Under the pieces are notes generated by a model. It searched no databases. It saw nothing but the letters and a program-made list of their open reading frames with translations, and was not told the DNA's origin. The translations under genes were made by a program, and so were the position numbers. From NCBI GenBank assembly GCA_050248715.1, contig JBFWRV010000001.1:1-64000 (forward strand): 64,000 nt of DNA. The letters are read 5' to 3'. Shown piece by piece: positions 8,748 to 18,065 of the stretch; the first letter of the stretch is position 1; each line of letters begins with the position of its first letter. Origin of the DNA: AWTP1-13 sp050248715 (lineage in GTDB: Bacteria; Pseudomonadota; Alphaproteobacteria; Rhizobiales; Hyphomicrobiaceae).

Positions 8748-10145
8748 TCAGATGGCGCGCACGTCGACGATGTGTCCGGCGAGCGCGGCAGCGGCGGCCA
8801 TCGCCGGGCTTGCCAGGTGGGTGCGGGCGCCGGGCCCCTGGCGTCCCACGAAGTTGCGGTTGGAGGTCGATATGCTGCGCTTTCCCGGCGGCACCGTCTC
8901 GTTGTTCATGGCGAGGCACATGGAGCAACCGGGCTCACGCCACTCGAAGCCGGCGCTCTTGAACACCTGGTCGAGGCCTTCCGCCTCCGCCTGGCGCTTG
9001 ACGTTCTCCGAGCCCGGCACGACCCAGGCGCGCACGCTCCCCGCCACCTTGCGGCCGCTCGCCACCGCGGCGGCGGCACGCAAATCGGAGATGCGGCTGT
9101 TGGTGCAGGAGCCGATGAACACCCAGTCGACGGGCGTCCCCGCTATGGTGGCGCCGGGTTTGAGGTCCATGTAGTCGAGGGCGGCCTGCAGGGCGTTGCG
9201 GCGGTCGCTGTCGGCCACTGTTGCAGGATCAGGGATGCGGGCGTCGACGCCCACGACATGCTCCGGGCTGGTGCCCCAGGTGATCTGCGGGACAATCCGT
9301 GCCACGTCGATCGCCACCTCGCGGTCGAACGCCGCGTCGGCGTCGCTCGGCAGCGTGCGCCAATCGCCTACGGCCGCGTCCCAGGCCTCACCCTTCGGTG
9401 CGTAGGGGCGGCCCGAGAGAAACGCGAACGTCGTGTCGTCGGGGGCTATCATGCCGCACTTGGCACCGAGCTCGATCGACAGGTTGCAGATCGTCAGGCG
9501 GCCCTCGATGTCCAGCGCGCGAATGGCGCTGCCGGCATACTCTACCGCGTAGCCCGTGCCGCCCGCGGCGCCGATCACGCCGATCAGGTGCAGGATCATG
9601 TCCTTGGGCGTGATGCCCGTGGGAAGTGCGCCGTCGAAATTCACGCGCATCTTCTTCGGCCGGCGCTGCACGATGGTCTGCGTGGCCAGCACGTGCACGA
9701 CCTCGCTCGAGCCGATGCCGAATGACAAAGCCCCCATACCGCCGTGCGTGCAGGTGTGGCTGTCGCCGCACACGAGCAGCGTGCCCGGAAGCGTGATACC
9801 AAGCTCGGGCCCGATCACGTGCACAATGCCCTGGCCCGGCTGTCCGAGGTCGAAGAGGCGCACGCCGGCCGCCTTGGCATCGGTGCGCATGCTGTAGAGC
9901 CGGGGCGTGAGCGCCGGGTTGGTCTCGGCCGTGCGGCCCGGCATGGTGGAGATGATGTGGTCGAAGGTGGCGAACGTCAGCTCGGGGTTGCGGACGGGAA
10001 GGGCCCTCTCCTTGAGCGCCTTGAAGCTTGCCGACCCGCCGTCGTGCATCAAATGCCGGCTGACGTGCAGCAGGGCGTAGCCATCGCCCAGATCGGCGAC
10101 CGCGTGCCGGTCCCAGATCTTGTCGAAGAGGGTTTCTCCGCCCAT
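8748..10145 (-). CDS. leuC: 3-isopropylmalate dehydratase large subunit-like protein
   Basis: Aconitase-superfamily large subunit of 465 residues carrying the [4Fe-4S] cluster. Cluster cysteines are visible in FIGSCTNSRI and in GCSMCLAMN near the C-terminus; the active-site segment VCGDSHTCTHGGMGALSFG lies near residues 125-143. ATG at 10145 was chosen over longer in-frame options because GAGGAAG sits about 8 bases upstream and the protein then starts with FDKIWDRH, as the family does. The segment after RHLMHD differs from ordinary biosynthetic LeuC, which normally has RHLVHEVTSPQAF there, so this may be a catabolic paralogue. Substrate assignment is therefore tentative. Confidence 0.82.
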   Translation of the reverse strand: MGGETLFDKIWDRHAVADLGDGYALLHVSRHLMHDGGSASFKALKERALPVRNPELTFATFDHIISTMPGRTAETNPALTPRLYSMRTDAKAAGVRLFDLGQPGQGIVHVIGPELGITLPGTLLVCGDSHTCTHGGMGALSFGIGSSEVVHVLATQTIVQRRPKKMRVNFDGALPTGITPKDMILHLIGVIGAAGGTGYAVEYAGSAIRALDIEGRLTICNLSIELGAKCGMIAPDDTTFAFLSGRPYAPKGEAWDAAVGDWRTLPSDADAAFDREVAIDVARIVPQITWGTSPEHVVGVDARIPDPATVADSDRRNALQAALDYMDLKPGATIAGTPVDWVFIGSCTNSRISDLRAAAAVASGRKVAGSVRAWVVPGSENVKRQAEAEGLDQVFKSAGFEWREPGCSMCLAMNNETVPPGKRSISTSNRNFVGRQGPGARTHLASPAMAAAAALAGHIVDVRAI

Positions 10146-10473
10146 ACGCTCTTCCTCCATACGCAAATTGCGGCAACTCTGACGGTCCTGTGTGCCTGGC
10201 GCAAGACGTGCGGCCTGCCGCGAGAGCAGAGCTGATGCGTTGGCGGCCGTGGGCGTCTGCCCGGGAGCCCCGGATGCGCGCTGGGGGAGCCGACCCGTCT
10301 CGAGGTCATGGGCGCGCGGACAAATGCATGGGTTCCGGCCCTCGCCGGAATGACGTCCATGGTGGCGCCGGTCGCGTGAAACTGCCGTCATCCCGGAAAC
10401 TGGCGTGATCCGGCCAAGGCCAGGGCCCAGTGCGCCTGGCGGCAGGATGACGGAGACCGCGAGGTATGCGCGC
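10146..10473. other. Intergenic region with dispersed REP-like repeats, no gene
   Basis: This 328-base gap lies upstream of leuC and downstream of the kinase gene. It contains a copy of the common 'GTCATTCCGGCGAGGGCCGGAA'-type intergenic repeat (about 10330-10360, minus orientation) and another degenerate palindromic stretch around 10384-10455 with GTCATCCCGG at one end and GGCAGGATGACGG at the other. No convincing coding sequence or RNA gene was seen. The leuC promoter should lie here, but no clear -35/-10 pair is visible. Confidence 0.55.
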
Positions 10474-12888
10474 TTAGTCGCGCGCGGCCGTGGCGATGCC
10501 GTTCCAGATGCGGATCATGCCGTCCTGCCCGGCCGAGAGGATGCGGCGGCCGTCGCTCGAGAAGGCGACAGCATGCACGGCCCCGGCATGGCCGCGGAAC
10601 ACCTTCGGCGGCCTGCCGCTGCGCAGGTCCCAAAGCTTTACCTGCCCATCCTCGCCCGCCGAGGCCAACAGCCGGTCCTCGGGGCCGAAAACCACGGAAG
10701 TGACGCGGCCCTGGTGCGCCTGGAAGGAGCGCTGAGGACGCGACGAGGATGTCGACCATAGCCGCACTGTGCCCGAGGCGCTGCCGCTCGCGATCCTGCG
10801 ACCGCCTGCGGTGATGTCGAGCGCGCTCACCGCCTCTCCATGCCTGCGCCAGGTGCGCGTGAGGCTCTTCGTATCGGTGCGCCAGAGGCGGATGCCGCGG
10901 TCCTGACCGCCCGCGGAAGCCAGCAGGCTTACCCAGCGCGCGCCCGCGATCGTGGGGCCTGCGTCCTGGCCCTCGAAGATGGCAACCGGCGCCGCAGGGT
11001 CGCGGATGGCAAACACCGCCACCGCATTGGTGTGGCTGGCGACCGCGAAATGGTCGTCATCGCCGATGAACGCCAGCGCCGAGATGGACGCCTGCTGATG
11101 CTGGAAGGAGGCCAGCCTTTCGGCGCGTTCCAGGTCCCACAGGACGATGGTGCCACCCTTGTGGCCGGTGAGCGCGCGGCGCTCGTCGACCGCGATGGCC
11201 GTGGCCGGACCCTCGTCGAGCTCGATTGCGCGCACGAGCGCACCGGAGCCCGAGTTCCAAACCTTGAGCGTGCCGTCAACCCCGGCCGAGACGATCCAGC
11301 GGCCCTGGTCGGCCGTGGCCAGCCCCGTCACGGCACCGCGGTGGCCGGCGATGCGCGCAAGCGGCGCCAGGTCCGTCGCCTGGCTCGTCACGACGCCGGC
11401 GCCCCGCCCTTCCACGCGCGGAATCTTGTCCTGATAGGCGACGGCGAGACTGGCGATGCCGATGCCAATGAGGAGCTTGTAGGCGAGTGATCGCCAGCGA
11501 CGCGAGGGGAGGCGCCATCCGCGCACGCGCTGCGGCTTCGGGGCTCGGCGCGCCAGCACCGCCGGAACGGGTCGAGGGGCGCTGAGGACATCCGTGACCG
11601 GGGCTTTCGCCACCTTCGCGGCGCTTTCGGCGGACGCGACATCACGCTTGGGCTTGCGCGCCTTCTCCTTGGGCGCGGAGGCAACCTTGACATTCGATGC
11701 GGTCTTCTTCGCGGGTGCGGCCAGCCGCTTCTTCTTCCAGGCATCGAAGAAGTCGAGCACCTTGCCGCGCTGGGAGATCTCGGGCTTCGGCGGCGGAACG
11801 GGCTCGTTGGCCGGCGACGGCTGCGCCGCTGCGGGTGCTGCCGGGGGTGGTGCGGGCGCGGGGACGGCGGCGGCTGACGCGGATTCCGCCGCGGGCTGCG
11901 GCGCCGGCGCGGCAGCATCGCCGGTGCGCAGCCGCTCCAGCGCACGGCCGAGCCCCAAGCCGCGGCGGCGCCTGGGCTCCTCCGCGAACAGCATGTCGCG
12001 CCACACGGCCACCGACTGCGGCCGCTCGTTGACATCGAGACGCAGCGCCTTGTCGATGGCGGCAAGGAACTGGGGCCGGTAGGAGCTGAGCGCAACATCG
12101 CCGGCCGGCACGTACTCGTCGCTCACCATGCGCGAGGGCGCGTCGGGGGGGCGCTTGCCCGACACGGCGTGATAGAGCGTGGCGCCCAGCGCGTAAATGT
12201 CGGTCCACGGACCCTGCTGGCGCGTTGTCGTGGCGTACTGCTCGTACGGGCTGTAGCCGGGCTTCACCAGGGCGCTGACCGTCTTGGTGTGCGACGCGAT
12301 CTCGCCGCGCGCCGAGCCGAAGTCGATGAGCACCGGCGAGCCGTCCTTGCGGACCATGATGTTGTCGGGGGCAATGTCGCGGTGCAGGTAGTTGCCGCCG
12401 TGCACGACCTCGAGCGCCTCGAGCAGAGGTTTCAGCAGCTGGTCGAGCTCGGGCTGGCGGGGCGCGCGCTTGAGGTTGCGCAGCCAGGCCTTGAAGCTGC
12501 CGCCCTCCTCGAACTGCAGCACCATGTAAGCCGTGTTGTTGGCGCGGAAGTAGCGATAGACCCGCACGATGTTGGGGTGGACGAAGCGCGCCAGCGTCTG
12601 CGCCTCCTCGATGAAGCGCTCCAGGCCCCACTTGTAGTCGCCGGCACAGTCCTGCGACCGCGGCACGGCTTCCCTCGTGGCGCGGCGGGCAGCATAGTCA
12701 GCGGGAAAATATTCTTTGATCGTCACGAGACGGGCGAGCGCCATCTCCTCGGCCAGGTAGGTGATGCCGAACCCCCCTGCGCCCAGCACCCGCTTGATGC
12801 GGAAATCGCCGACCAGCTCCGTCCCGTCCGGCAGTGCCAGCAGGTTGGATTGGGACGCCGAGTTGGGTTGCATCGCCATTCCCATCAC
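10474..12888 (-). CDS. Ser/Thr protein kinase with C-terminal WD40 propeller
   Basis: Eukaryotic-like (Hanks-type) kinase of 804 residues. The phosphate loop GAGGFG is at 36-41, the ATP-binding lysine at 58 (TIKEYFP), the catalytic HRD at 169-171 and DFG at 189-191. The activation segment (PGYSPYEQY) and helix F (WTDIYALGATLYH) are intact, so it should be active. A Pro/Ala-rich and Lys-rich linker (about 320-465) leads to one membrane helix (468-485), then seven WD40-like repeats (about 508-804), enough for one propeller. The kinase is thus cytoplasmic and the propeller probably periplasmic. Start may be GTG 12888 or one of the ATGs at 12885, 12879 and 12873. It is divergent from FHA and PP2C genes, its likely partners. 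Confidence 0.92.
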   Translation of the reverse strand: MMGMAMQPNSASQSNLLALPDGTELVGDFRIKRVLGAGGFGITYLAEEMALARLVTIKEYFPADYAARRATREAVPRSQDCAGDYKWGLERFIEEAQTLARFVHPNIVRVYRYFRANNTAYMVLQFEEGGSFKAWLRNLKRAPRQPELDQLLKPLLEALEVVHGGNYLHRDIAPDNIMVRKDGSPVLIDFGSARGEIASHTKTVSALVKPGYSPYEQYATTTRQQGPWTDIYALGATLYHAVSGKRPPDAPSRMVSDEYVPAGDVALSSYRPQFLAAIDKALRLDVNERPQSVAVWRDMLFAEEPRRRRGLGLGRALERLRTGDAAAPAPQPAAESASAAAVPAPAPPPAAPAAAQPSPANEPVPPPKPEISQRGKVLDFFDAWKKKRLAAPAKKTASNVKVASAPKEKARKPKRDVASAESAAKVAKAPVTDVLSAPRPVPAVLARRAPKPQRVRGWRLPSRRWRSLAYKLLIGIGIASLAVAYQDKIPRVEGRGAGVVTSQATDLAPLARIAGHRGAVTGLATADQGRWIVSAGVDGTLKVWNSGSGALVRAIELDEGPATAIAVDERRALTGHKGGTIVLWDLERAERLASFQHQQASISALAFIGDDDHFAVASHTNAVAVFAIRDPAAPVAIFEGQDAGPTIAGARWVSLLASAGGQDRGIRLWRTDTKSLTRTWRRHGEAVSALDITAGGRRIASGSASGTVRLWSTSSSRPQRSFQAHQGRVTSVVFGPEDRLLASAGEDGQVKLWDLRSGRPPKVFRGHAGAVHAVAFSSDGRRILSAGQDGMIRIWNGIATAARD

Positions 12889-13157
12889 GGCCTACGGGCC
12901 CGAAACGGCCCATGAACACGCGCACGCAGGGAGCGCCCCCCTAGCAGTCGCAGCCTCCTTCGTCTCCTCACCACGACTGCTGTCCCGAGGCATACCGGCC
13001 CGGGCAAAGCACCAAACGGAACCGCCCGAGCGTGCAGGCAATAATGTGGCGGAACGATGGGCTCACCGCGCTCAATCCCGTATTTGGCGCGGGTTTCAGG
13101 CGGGCGGCCATGTTCCTGCCCTCATGCTCCTGCACCGTTCTACTCAAAGAGTAGCAA

Positions 13158-13904
13158 ATGCCGCCAGTACTTGTTTCGGCTGCCGTGTTCGCCATCGCCC
13201 TGTGGGCGGCGGCCGGTTTTGGCATTCCCGCGGTCGCAGCCGAGCCCCCCGCCTCCCCGGTCGTCGCGTCAGAGGCTCCACAGTCCGCCTCCGGGCAGGA
13301 GAACGCAGGTGCGAATCGCGATGGCAACATATTGCCTGCAAACGAGGATTGGCACGATTCGCTCGCCAGCGCGGGGGCGCGGGCGCGCGAGATGGTGGAA
13401 ACCAGCGCCACCAAGGTGCCGGCGCTCCTCATCGCACTGTCAGCGATCCTGGCGCTGCCTCTGGTTGCCCTCCTGTCCTATCTCGTGCACGCCGCCGGCC
13501 GCCGCAAGGCGCGGCGCGCCGCGATTCGCACGGGCGACAGGGAGCCCGACCCGATGGAGCCGACCGCCGAGTGGCCGGACGGTGATGCCCTGGCCCTGGC
13601 GTCGCACGATGCATGGCTCAGGCTCGAAGGCGGCGGGGCGGAGACGCTGCCGCTCGCCGGCCACACCATTCGCATCGGGCGGCACCACGACAACGACATC
13701 CGCTTGCCCGACACGACCGTGCATATCTACCACGCCGTCATAGAGCGGACCCAGGATGAGGCTTTCTTCATAACCGATTTGAGTGGGAGGATGGGCAACG
13801 GCATGCGCATCAACGGAGAGCGCCTCGACCGCGTGCAACTGAGCAACGGCGACGTGATCGAGCTGGGGCGCACGCGCCTGAAGTTCGAAAGCGCTTCTAT
13901 TTGA
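13158..13904 (+). CDS. Membrane-anchored FHA domain protein
   Basis: Phosphothreonine-binding protein of 248 residues. Residues 1-28 look like a signal peptide (ending AVAAEPP), and a strong membrane helix lies at about 88-111, followed by a basic stretch (GRRKARR). The C-terminal FHA domain, about 168-240, has the conserved core pattern HTIRIGRHHDNDIRLPD and then a His/Asn-containing turn (GRMGNGMRINGERL). The FHA domain faces the cytoplasm, where it could read marks made by the divergent kinase. The next gene, a second FHA protein, follows after about 50 bases, and a PP2C phosphatase after that, forming a kinase/reader/eraser group. Confidence 0.86.
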   Translation: MPPVLVSAAVFAIALWAAAGFGIPAVAAEPPASPVVASEAPQSASGQENAGANRDGNILPANEDWHDSLASAGARAREMVETSATKVPALLIALSAILALPLVALLSYLVHAAGRRKARRAAIRTGDREPDPMEPTAEWPDGDALALASHDAWLRLEGGGAETLPLAGHTIRIGRHHDNDIRLPDTTVHIYHAVIERTQDEAFFITDLSGRMGNGMRINGERLDRVQLSNGDVIELGRTRLKFESASI

Positions 13905-13951
13905 GACGCCGCACCAAACTCCTGGCGGACCATGGCAAGAAGGAGAGGACG

Positions 13952-14752
13952 ATGAAGGATGAGAAGCGACCACCGGCTGAGCAGACACCGTCCCCCGGCA
14001 GCGGATCCTTCCCCAACCGCATCCTGGGCTCCCTGCGCGACGCCCTGAACGCGGCCAGCCGCGACGACCGCTCGGGCGAGATCAGCATCGCCGCGCCGAT
14101 CGATCCGAAGTCCGGGAAGGCAGCGGCACCCGAGGTGCAGAAGGTGGCGCCTCCAAGCGCAGCCGCACCCGCTGTGCGCAGCCCGGAACCACCGGCGCCG
14201 CAACCGCGCGCGGCGGCGCCGGACGCGCCCCGGGAGGTCAAGCCGATCACCCGTGAGCAGAAGCAGGTCGAGGTGAACGAGCCGACAACGAACGCGCTGC
14301 GCGGCGGAGCCCCACCCGTCCGGAGCGACGTCGGCAAGACCCAGATCGTGCGCGGCAAGCCCAAAGTGCTGCGCAGCGCCTTCCACGCCGATCCCGTGGT
14401 CGGCTGGCTGGTGATCGTCGGGGGGCCGGGTCTTGGCGCCTTCCGGGCCATCTTCGAGGGCAACAACGCCATCGGCCGGGGCAAGGACCAGCGCATCCCC
14501 GTCGATTTCGGCGATACGACGATCTCGGCCGAGGCCCAAGCCTATATCCGCTACGACTCGATGGACCGGTCGTTTCTGTTCGTGCCGAACCTTTCCAAGA
14601 CCAATGTTGTTGCGATAAACGACAAGAAGCCGACCGGCGCGGTGAAGCTGGAACCGATGGATGTCATAACCATGGGCCGCACCCAGCTTGCTTTCGTGCC
14701 GTTTTGCGGAGAAGAATTCGACTGGTCGGAACTGTCCGACGCCAAGGAGTAG
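13952..14752 (+). CDS. FHA domain protein, cytoplasmic
   Basis: Protein of 266 residues with a long low-complexity Pro/Ala-rich N-terminal half and a C-terminal FHA-like domain (about 150-255), containing GNNAIGRGKDQRIPVDFGDT and a terminal strand pattern PMDVITMGRTQLAFVPF. ATG at 13952 was chosen because AGGAGAGG lies 5-10 bases upstream; the frame is open further back to a TTG that overlaps the previous stop. No membrane segment is seen. It sits between another FHA gene and a PP2C gene in a tight operon, so it is probably a phospho-dependent adaptor of the same pathway. Confidence 0.82.
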   Translation: MKDEKRPPAEQTPSPGSGSFPNRILGSLRDALNAASRDDRSGEISIAAPIDPKSGKAAAPEVQKVAPPSAAAPAVRSPEPPAPQPRAAAPDAPREVKPITREQKQVEVNEPTTNALRGGAPPVRSDVGKTQIVRGKPKVLRSAFHADPVVGWLVIVGGPGLGAFRAIFEGNNAIGRGKDQRIPVDFGDTTISAEAQAYIRYDSMDRSFLFVPNLSKTNVVAINDKKPTGAVKLEPMDVITMGRTQLAFVPFCGEEFDWSELSDAKE

Positions 14753-14759
14753 GACCGGC

Positions 14760-15539
14760 TTGGACTATGCGAGCCGCACAAGCAAGGGTGCGAGGGGCTA
14801 CCAGGAGGACGCCGCGCGTGTCCAGACCGAGCCCGCAGGCCTCGATTCACCCGCCCCGGAGCAGACGGGCAGCTGCGAACGGCTGACGGCCGTTCTGGCC
14901 GACGGCATGGGCGGGCACGCGGGGGGGGCACTTGCAAGCTCTACCGCGTGCGAGATTTTCCTGCGCGCCTACGCGACCTCCGTAGAGGCCGACGTGACCG
15001 GCCGTCTCAACGAGGCGCTGCAGCTCGCCAACGAGGCGATCGCCGCCTGCGTCGAGAGCAACCCCGCTCTCAACGGCATGGGCTGCACCCTCGTCGGCGT
15101 GGTGTTCGAGCCTTCCTCCATCGACTGGGTGAGCGTCGGCGACAGCCCGATGTTCCTCGTGCGCCAGGGCGAGATCTTTCTGCTCAACGACGATCATTCG
15201 CTGGCGCCGGAGATCGACAAGCTGGCGGCCGCCGGCAAGATGACATGGGAGGATGCGCACGCCGATCCGCGCCGTCATTTCTTGCGCTCGGCGCTCACGG
15301 GCACCGAGATGGAGCTGATAGACCGCTCGCGCCTGCGGCTCGAGCCCGGCGATATCGTGATCATCGCCAGCGACGGCATCCAGACCCTGAGCCGCCCCGA
15401 AATTCTGCGTGTCGTGGAGGCGCATGTGAGCGGCGGCCCGCCAGCCATCGCCGACGCCCTGCTCGCCGCCGTCGATGACGCCGGCGACCTCTATCAGGAC
15501 AACACCACCGTCGTGGTGGTCAGCCCGAAGACGGAGTGA
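14760..15539 (+). CDS. PP2C-family protein phosphatase
   Basis: Metal-dependent Ser/Thr phosphatase of 259 residues that would reverse the neighbouring kinase. Motifs in order are ARGYQED near residue 17, LADGMGGHAGG around 42-52, GDSPMFLVRQG, IIASDGIQTL and QDNTTVVVV close to the C-terminus. All the metal-binding aspartates of the fold (QED, DGMGG, SDG, QDN) are present. The start is TTG at 14760: AGGAG lies about 12 bases upstream and the family begins near SRTSKGARGYQED. It starts 8 bases after the FHA stop and overlaps the convergent Rieske gene by 20 bases. Confidence 0.88.
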   Translation: MDYASRTSKGARGYQEDAARVQTEPAGLDSPAPEQTGSCERLTAVLADGMGGHAGGALASSTACEIFLRAYATSVEADVTGRLNEALQLANEAIAACVESNPALNGMGCTLVGVVFEPSSIDWVSVGDSPMFLVRQGEIFLLNDDHSLAPEIDKLAAAGKMTWEDAHADPRRHFLRSALTGTEMELIDRSRLRLEPGDIVIIASDGIQTLSRPEILRVVEAHVSGGPPAIADALLAAVDDAGDLYQDNTTVVVVSPKTE

Positions 15540-16677
15540 GACCGAGCGCTTTGCGCAGGCTGCCATGATAGTGGCCGAGCGCCGGCTCGTTGCGGCCGAA
15601 AGTGATGTGCGGCTGCGCTCCGGCGCCGAAGCCTCTCTGGATGTCGAGACAGACGGGGAAGTCCTCCGCATCGACCGTTCGCATCAGTAGATCGAAGTTG
15701 CGCTCCCAGTGCCGCCTTGCCTTGTCGCTGTCGGGCGGGGTCGGCGTGAAGAGCGCCGCCTCGGCGATGCACTTGGCCGTGTCGTTGCCCACAGGGAACG
15801 ACCGCCACGTCTCGAAATGGTCGCCCTGCCACACCAGCAGGGCATTCGGAAACAGGGTGTAGACGATGGCGCTGTGCTTCAGGAAATCCCAGCCGTTCTC
15901 GGGCTCCCCTTTCAACTGAAGCATGGAGCGGCGGGGAATGATGAGGCGGCCGTTGCTGCCGAAGGCATCAAAGACGTTGACGTTGGGCTGGAAGATGGGC
16001 CCGACCGTTTCGCGATGAAGCGTCGCCACGTGCCAGGTCTCCAGGAAGGTGTCGATCACCAGCTTCCAGTTCATGTCCTTGGCGAGCGTCGCCGTCTTGT
16101 AGTGGCTGTAGCTGTCGAGCTTGTAGGAGGCGATCTCGGGGGCAAGCCCGCCGAGGAGGCCGTCCACGTCGATGTCGCCGCCGGGGGTCGATTGCACCCA
16201 GATGAGGCCGTGGCGCTCGGCGACGGGGATCGGAACCAGGCTCAGGTCCTCGCAGGCAAGGCCGGGGAAGCCCTCGGCGGAGAGGCGGATCAGACAGCCG
16301 TCGAGATCGTAGGTGAAGGCATGATAGGGGCACACGAACATGCGCTTGCCGGAGCCGGAGCCGGTTGCGACCTTGGCGCCGCGATGCCGGCAGACGTTCA
16401 GGAACGCCCTGAGCCTGCCGTCGCCGGCGCGGACTACCAGGACCGGGACGCCGCTCAGGTCGTCGGCGCGGTAGTCGCCGGGTTTCGGCAGCTCGCAGGA
16501 AAGGCCGAAGAACAGCGGATGGCGCTTGAACAGCAGCTCGCGCTCGTGCTCGGCCTGCTCGAGGCTCGTATAGGTGGAGACGGGATTGAAATAGACCGCA
16601 TCGGCGAGTTCGGTGGTGTTGCGGTCGACGAAGTCGAGCACCCTGCGCGTCAGGGCGACCTGCGTCGCGTGCTCCAT
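15520..16677 (-). CDS. Aromatic ring-hydroxylating dioxygenase alpha subunit (Rieske non-heme iron)
   Basis: Catalytic subunit of a Rieske oxygenase, 385 residues. The Rieske [2Fe-2S] ligands are Cys96/His98 (CRHRG) and Cys116/His119 (CPYH). The mononuclear iron site is in DTFLETWHVATLHRE, with His216 and His221. The start at 16677 is set by a strong GGAGGAG six bases upstream; an open frame continues beyond it but without support. No reductase, ferredoxin or beta subunit gene is adjacent, so it probably borrows electron carriers from elsewhere. The substrate is unknown; relatives hydroxylate or demethylate aromatic acids, choline or carnitine-like compounds. Confidence 0.88.
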   Translation of the reverse strand: MEHATQVALTRRVLDFVDRNTTELADAVYFNPVSTYTSLEQAEHERELLFKRHPLFFGLSCELPKPGDYRADDLSGVPVLVVRAGDGRLRAFLNVCRHRGAKVATGSGSGKRMFVCPYHAFTYDLDGCLIRLSAEGFPGLACEDLSLVPIPVAERHGLIWVQSTPGGDIDVDGLLGGLAPEIASYKLDSYSHYKTATLAKDMNWKLVIDTFLETWHVATLHRETVGPIFQPNVNVFDAFGSNGRLIIPRRSMLQLKGEPENGWDFLKHSAIVYTLFPNALLVWQGDHFETWRSFPVGNDTAKCIAEAALFTPTPPDSDKARRHWERNFDLLMRTVDAEDFPVCLDIQRGFGAGAQPHITFGRNEPALGHYHGSLRKALGLTPSSG

Positions 16678-17041
16678 GGGCTCCTCCCGGTGACCCTGCG
16701 CCACCGTCGTTACGGCTGCGGCGCCGGGAACCTTGGGGCCTGCGGCAAGGCACGTCAACCAACTGCCCTTGGCCCCTCACTGGCCTCGGATCCGAGCCCC
16801 TGACCCGATCTGCGGTACCGAAGAAGCCGACCCGACGCCAGACTTCTGCTAAGGTCGCTGGCTTGACGCTGTCACCATGAAAACTGGCGACCACCCCGGT
16901 GCTTGCCTGCGCCGCCGAAGGTCGGTATTGCCGGCACACATCTTTCAACCGGGTCTGGCGCTCGCCGATGGCTGATGCCGGAGACAGGCCCGGATTCGAC
17001 GGCGACGGTCACCGTATGAGTCACGCACAGAGGAAGGCGAC
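16678..17041. other. Divergent intergenic region, no gene
   Basis: This 364-base gap separates the Rieske gene (minus) from the DenD-like gene (plus), so it should hold both promoters. A TTGACG hexamer occurs near 16863, but no convincing -10 box lies 17 bases downstream. No RNA gene or coding sequence could be supported. Confidence 0.5.
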
Positions 17042-18016
17042 ATGAAGGTTCTCATTATCGGCGGCGCGGGGATGATCGGGCGCAAGCTCGCCGAGCGGCT
17101 GGCAAAGGAAGGTGCCCTCGCCGGCAAGGGCATTTCCAAGCTCACGCTGCACGACGTCGTGCCCGGAGCTGCCCCCGCGGGCGCCAAGATGCCGGTCGAC
17201 ATCGTCACGGGCGACCTGCCGGCAGCCGGCGAGGCCGACAAGCTGCTGGCCGACCGACCTGACGTGATCTTCCACCTGGCAGCCATCGTCTCCGGCGAGG
17301 CCGAGCAGGATTTCGACAAAGGCTATCGCATCAACATGGATGGCACGCGCGGCCTGCTGGAGGCGGTGCGCAGGGCGGGGCACAAGCCGCGGCTGGTGTT
17401 TGCAAGCTCCATTGCCGTGTTCGGCGCGCCGTTCCCGGACGCCATCGGCGACGACTTCTTCAACACCCCGCTCACCTCCTACGGCACTCAGAAGAACATC
17501 TGCGAGCTGCTGGTGACCGACTACAGCCGCAAAGGATTCGTCGACGGCATCAGCATCCGCCTGCCCACTATCTGCGTTCGGCCGGGCAAGCCGAACAAGG
17601 CGGCGTCGGGCTTTTTCTCCAACATCATCCGCGAGCCGCTGGCGGGACAGGACGCCGTGCTGCCGGTGTCGGAGGGCGTCATGCACTGGCATGCCTCCCC
17701 GCGCGCGGCCGTCGGCTTCATGCTGCATGCGGCGGCACTCGAGGGCGAGAGGCTAGGCTGGCGCCGGGCGCTCACCATGCCGGGGCTCGCCGTCACGGTC
17801 GGCGAGCAGATCGCGGCGCTCAAGAAGGTCGCCGGCGACAAAGTGGCGGCGCGCATCCGCCGCGAGGCCGATCCGTTCACGGAGACGATCGTCGCCGGCT
17901 GGCCGCGCAAGTTCGCACCCAAGCGGGCGCTGGAGCTCGGCTTCAAGGCCGACCAGAGCTTCGAGGAGATCATCCGCATCCACATCGAGGACGAGCTTGG
18001 CGGCCGCGTCGCCTGA
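17042..18016 (+). CDS. denD: NAD-dependent sugar-acid dehydrogenase, DenD-like (D-erythronate dehydrogenase family)
   Basis: Extended short-chain dehydrogenase/epimerase of 324 residues. The N-terminal Rossmann motif is MKVLIIGGAGMIGRKLAERL; the catalytic triad appears as the serine in FASSIAVFG and a YGTQK motif (Tyr and Lys) near residue 145. The pattern SIRLPTICVRPGKPNKAASGFFSNIIREPL is characteristic of DenD, which oxidises D-erythronate to 2-dehydro-D-erythronate. DenD usually sits with an OtnC/OtnK/OtnI pathway, none of which is here, so the exact substrate is uncertain. GAGGAAGG precedes the ATG by about 5 bases. Confidence 0.82.
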   Translation: MKVLIIGGAGMIGRKLAERLAKEGALAGKGISKLTLHDVVPGAAPAGAKMPVDIVTGDLPAAGEADKLLADRPDVIFHLAAIVSGEAEQDFDKGYRINMDGTRGLLEAVRRAGHKPRLVFASSIAVFGAPFPDAIGDDFFNTPLTSYGTQKNICELLVTDYSRKGFVDGISIRLPTICVRPGKPNKAASGFFSNIIREPLAGQDAVLPVSEGVMHWHASPRAAVGFMLHAAALEGERLGWRRALTMPGLAVTVGEQIAALKKVAGDKVAARIRREADPFTETIVAGWPRKFAPKRALELGFKADQSFEEIIRIHIEDELGGRVA

Positions 18017-18019
18017 GGC

Positions 18020-18065
18020 GGAATTCGTCATTCCCGCGCAGGCGGGGAGGTGGATCCACGCAAGC
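18020..18065. repeat. REP-like intergenic repeat
   Basis: The segment after the DenD-like gene reads GTCATTCCCGCGCAGGCGGG followed by a GTGGATCCACG palindrome. It matches the repeat class also seen near 10330, 33612 and 34592. It lies between convergent genes, a usual place for such elements, and could help end transcription. Confidence 0.55.

Noticed and set aside
8082..9725. Plus-strand open frame of 547 codons opposite leuCD
   Set aside because: It is antisense to LeuD and LeuC with intact cluster and substrate motifs.
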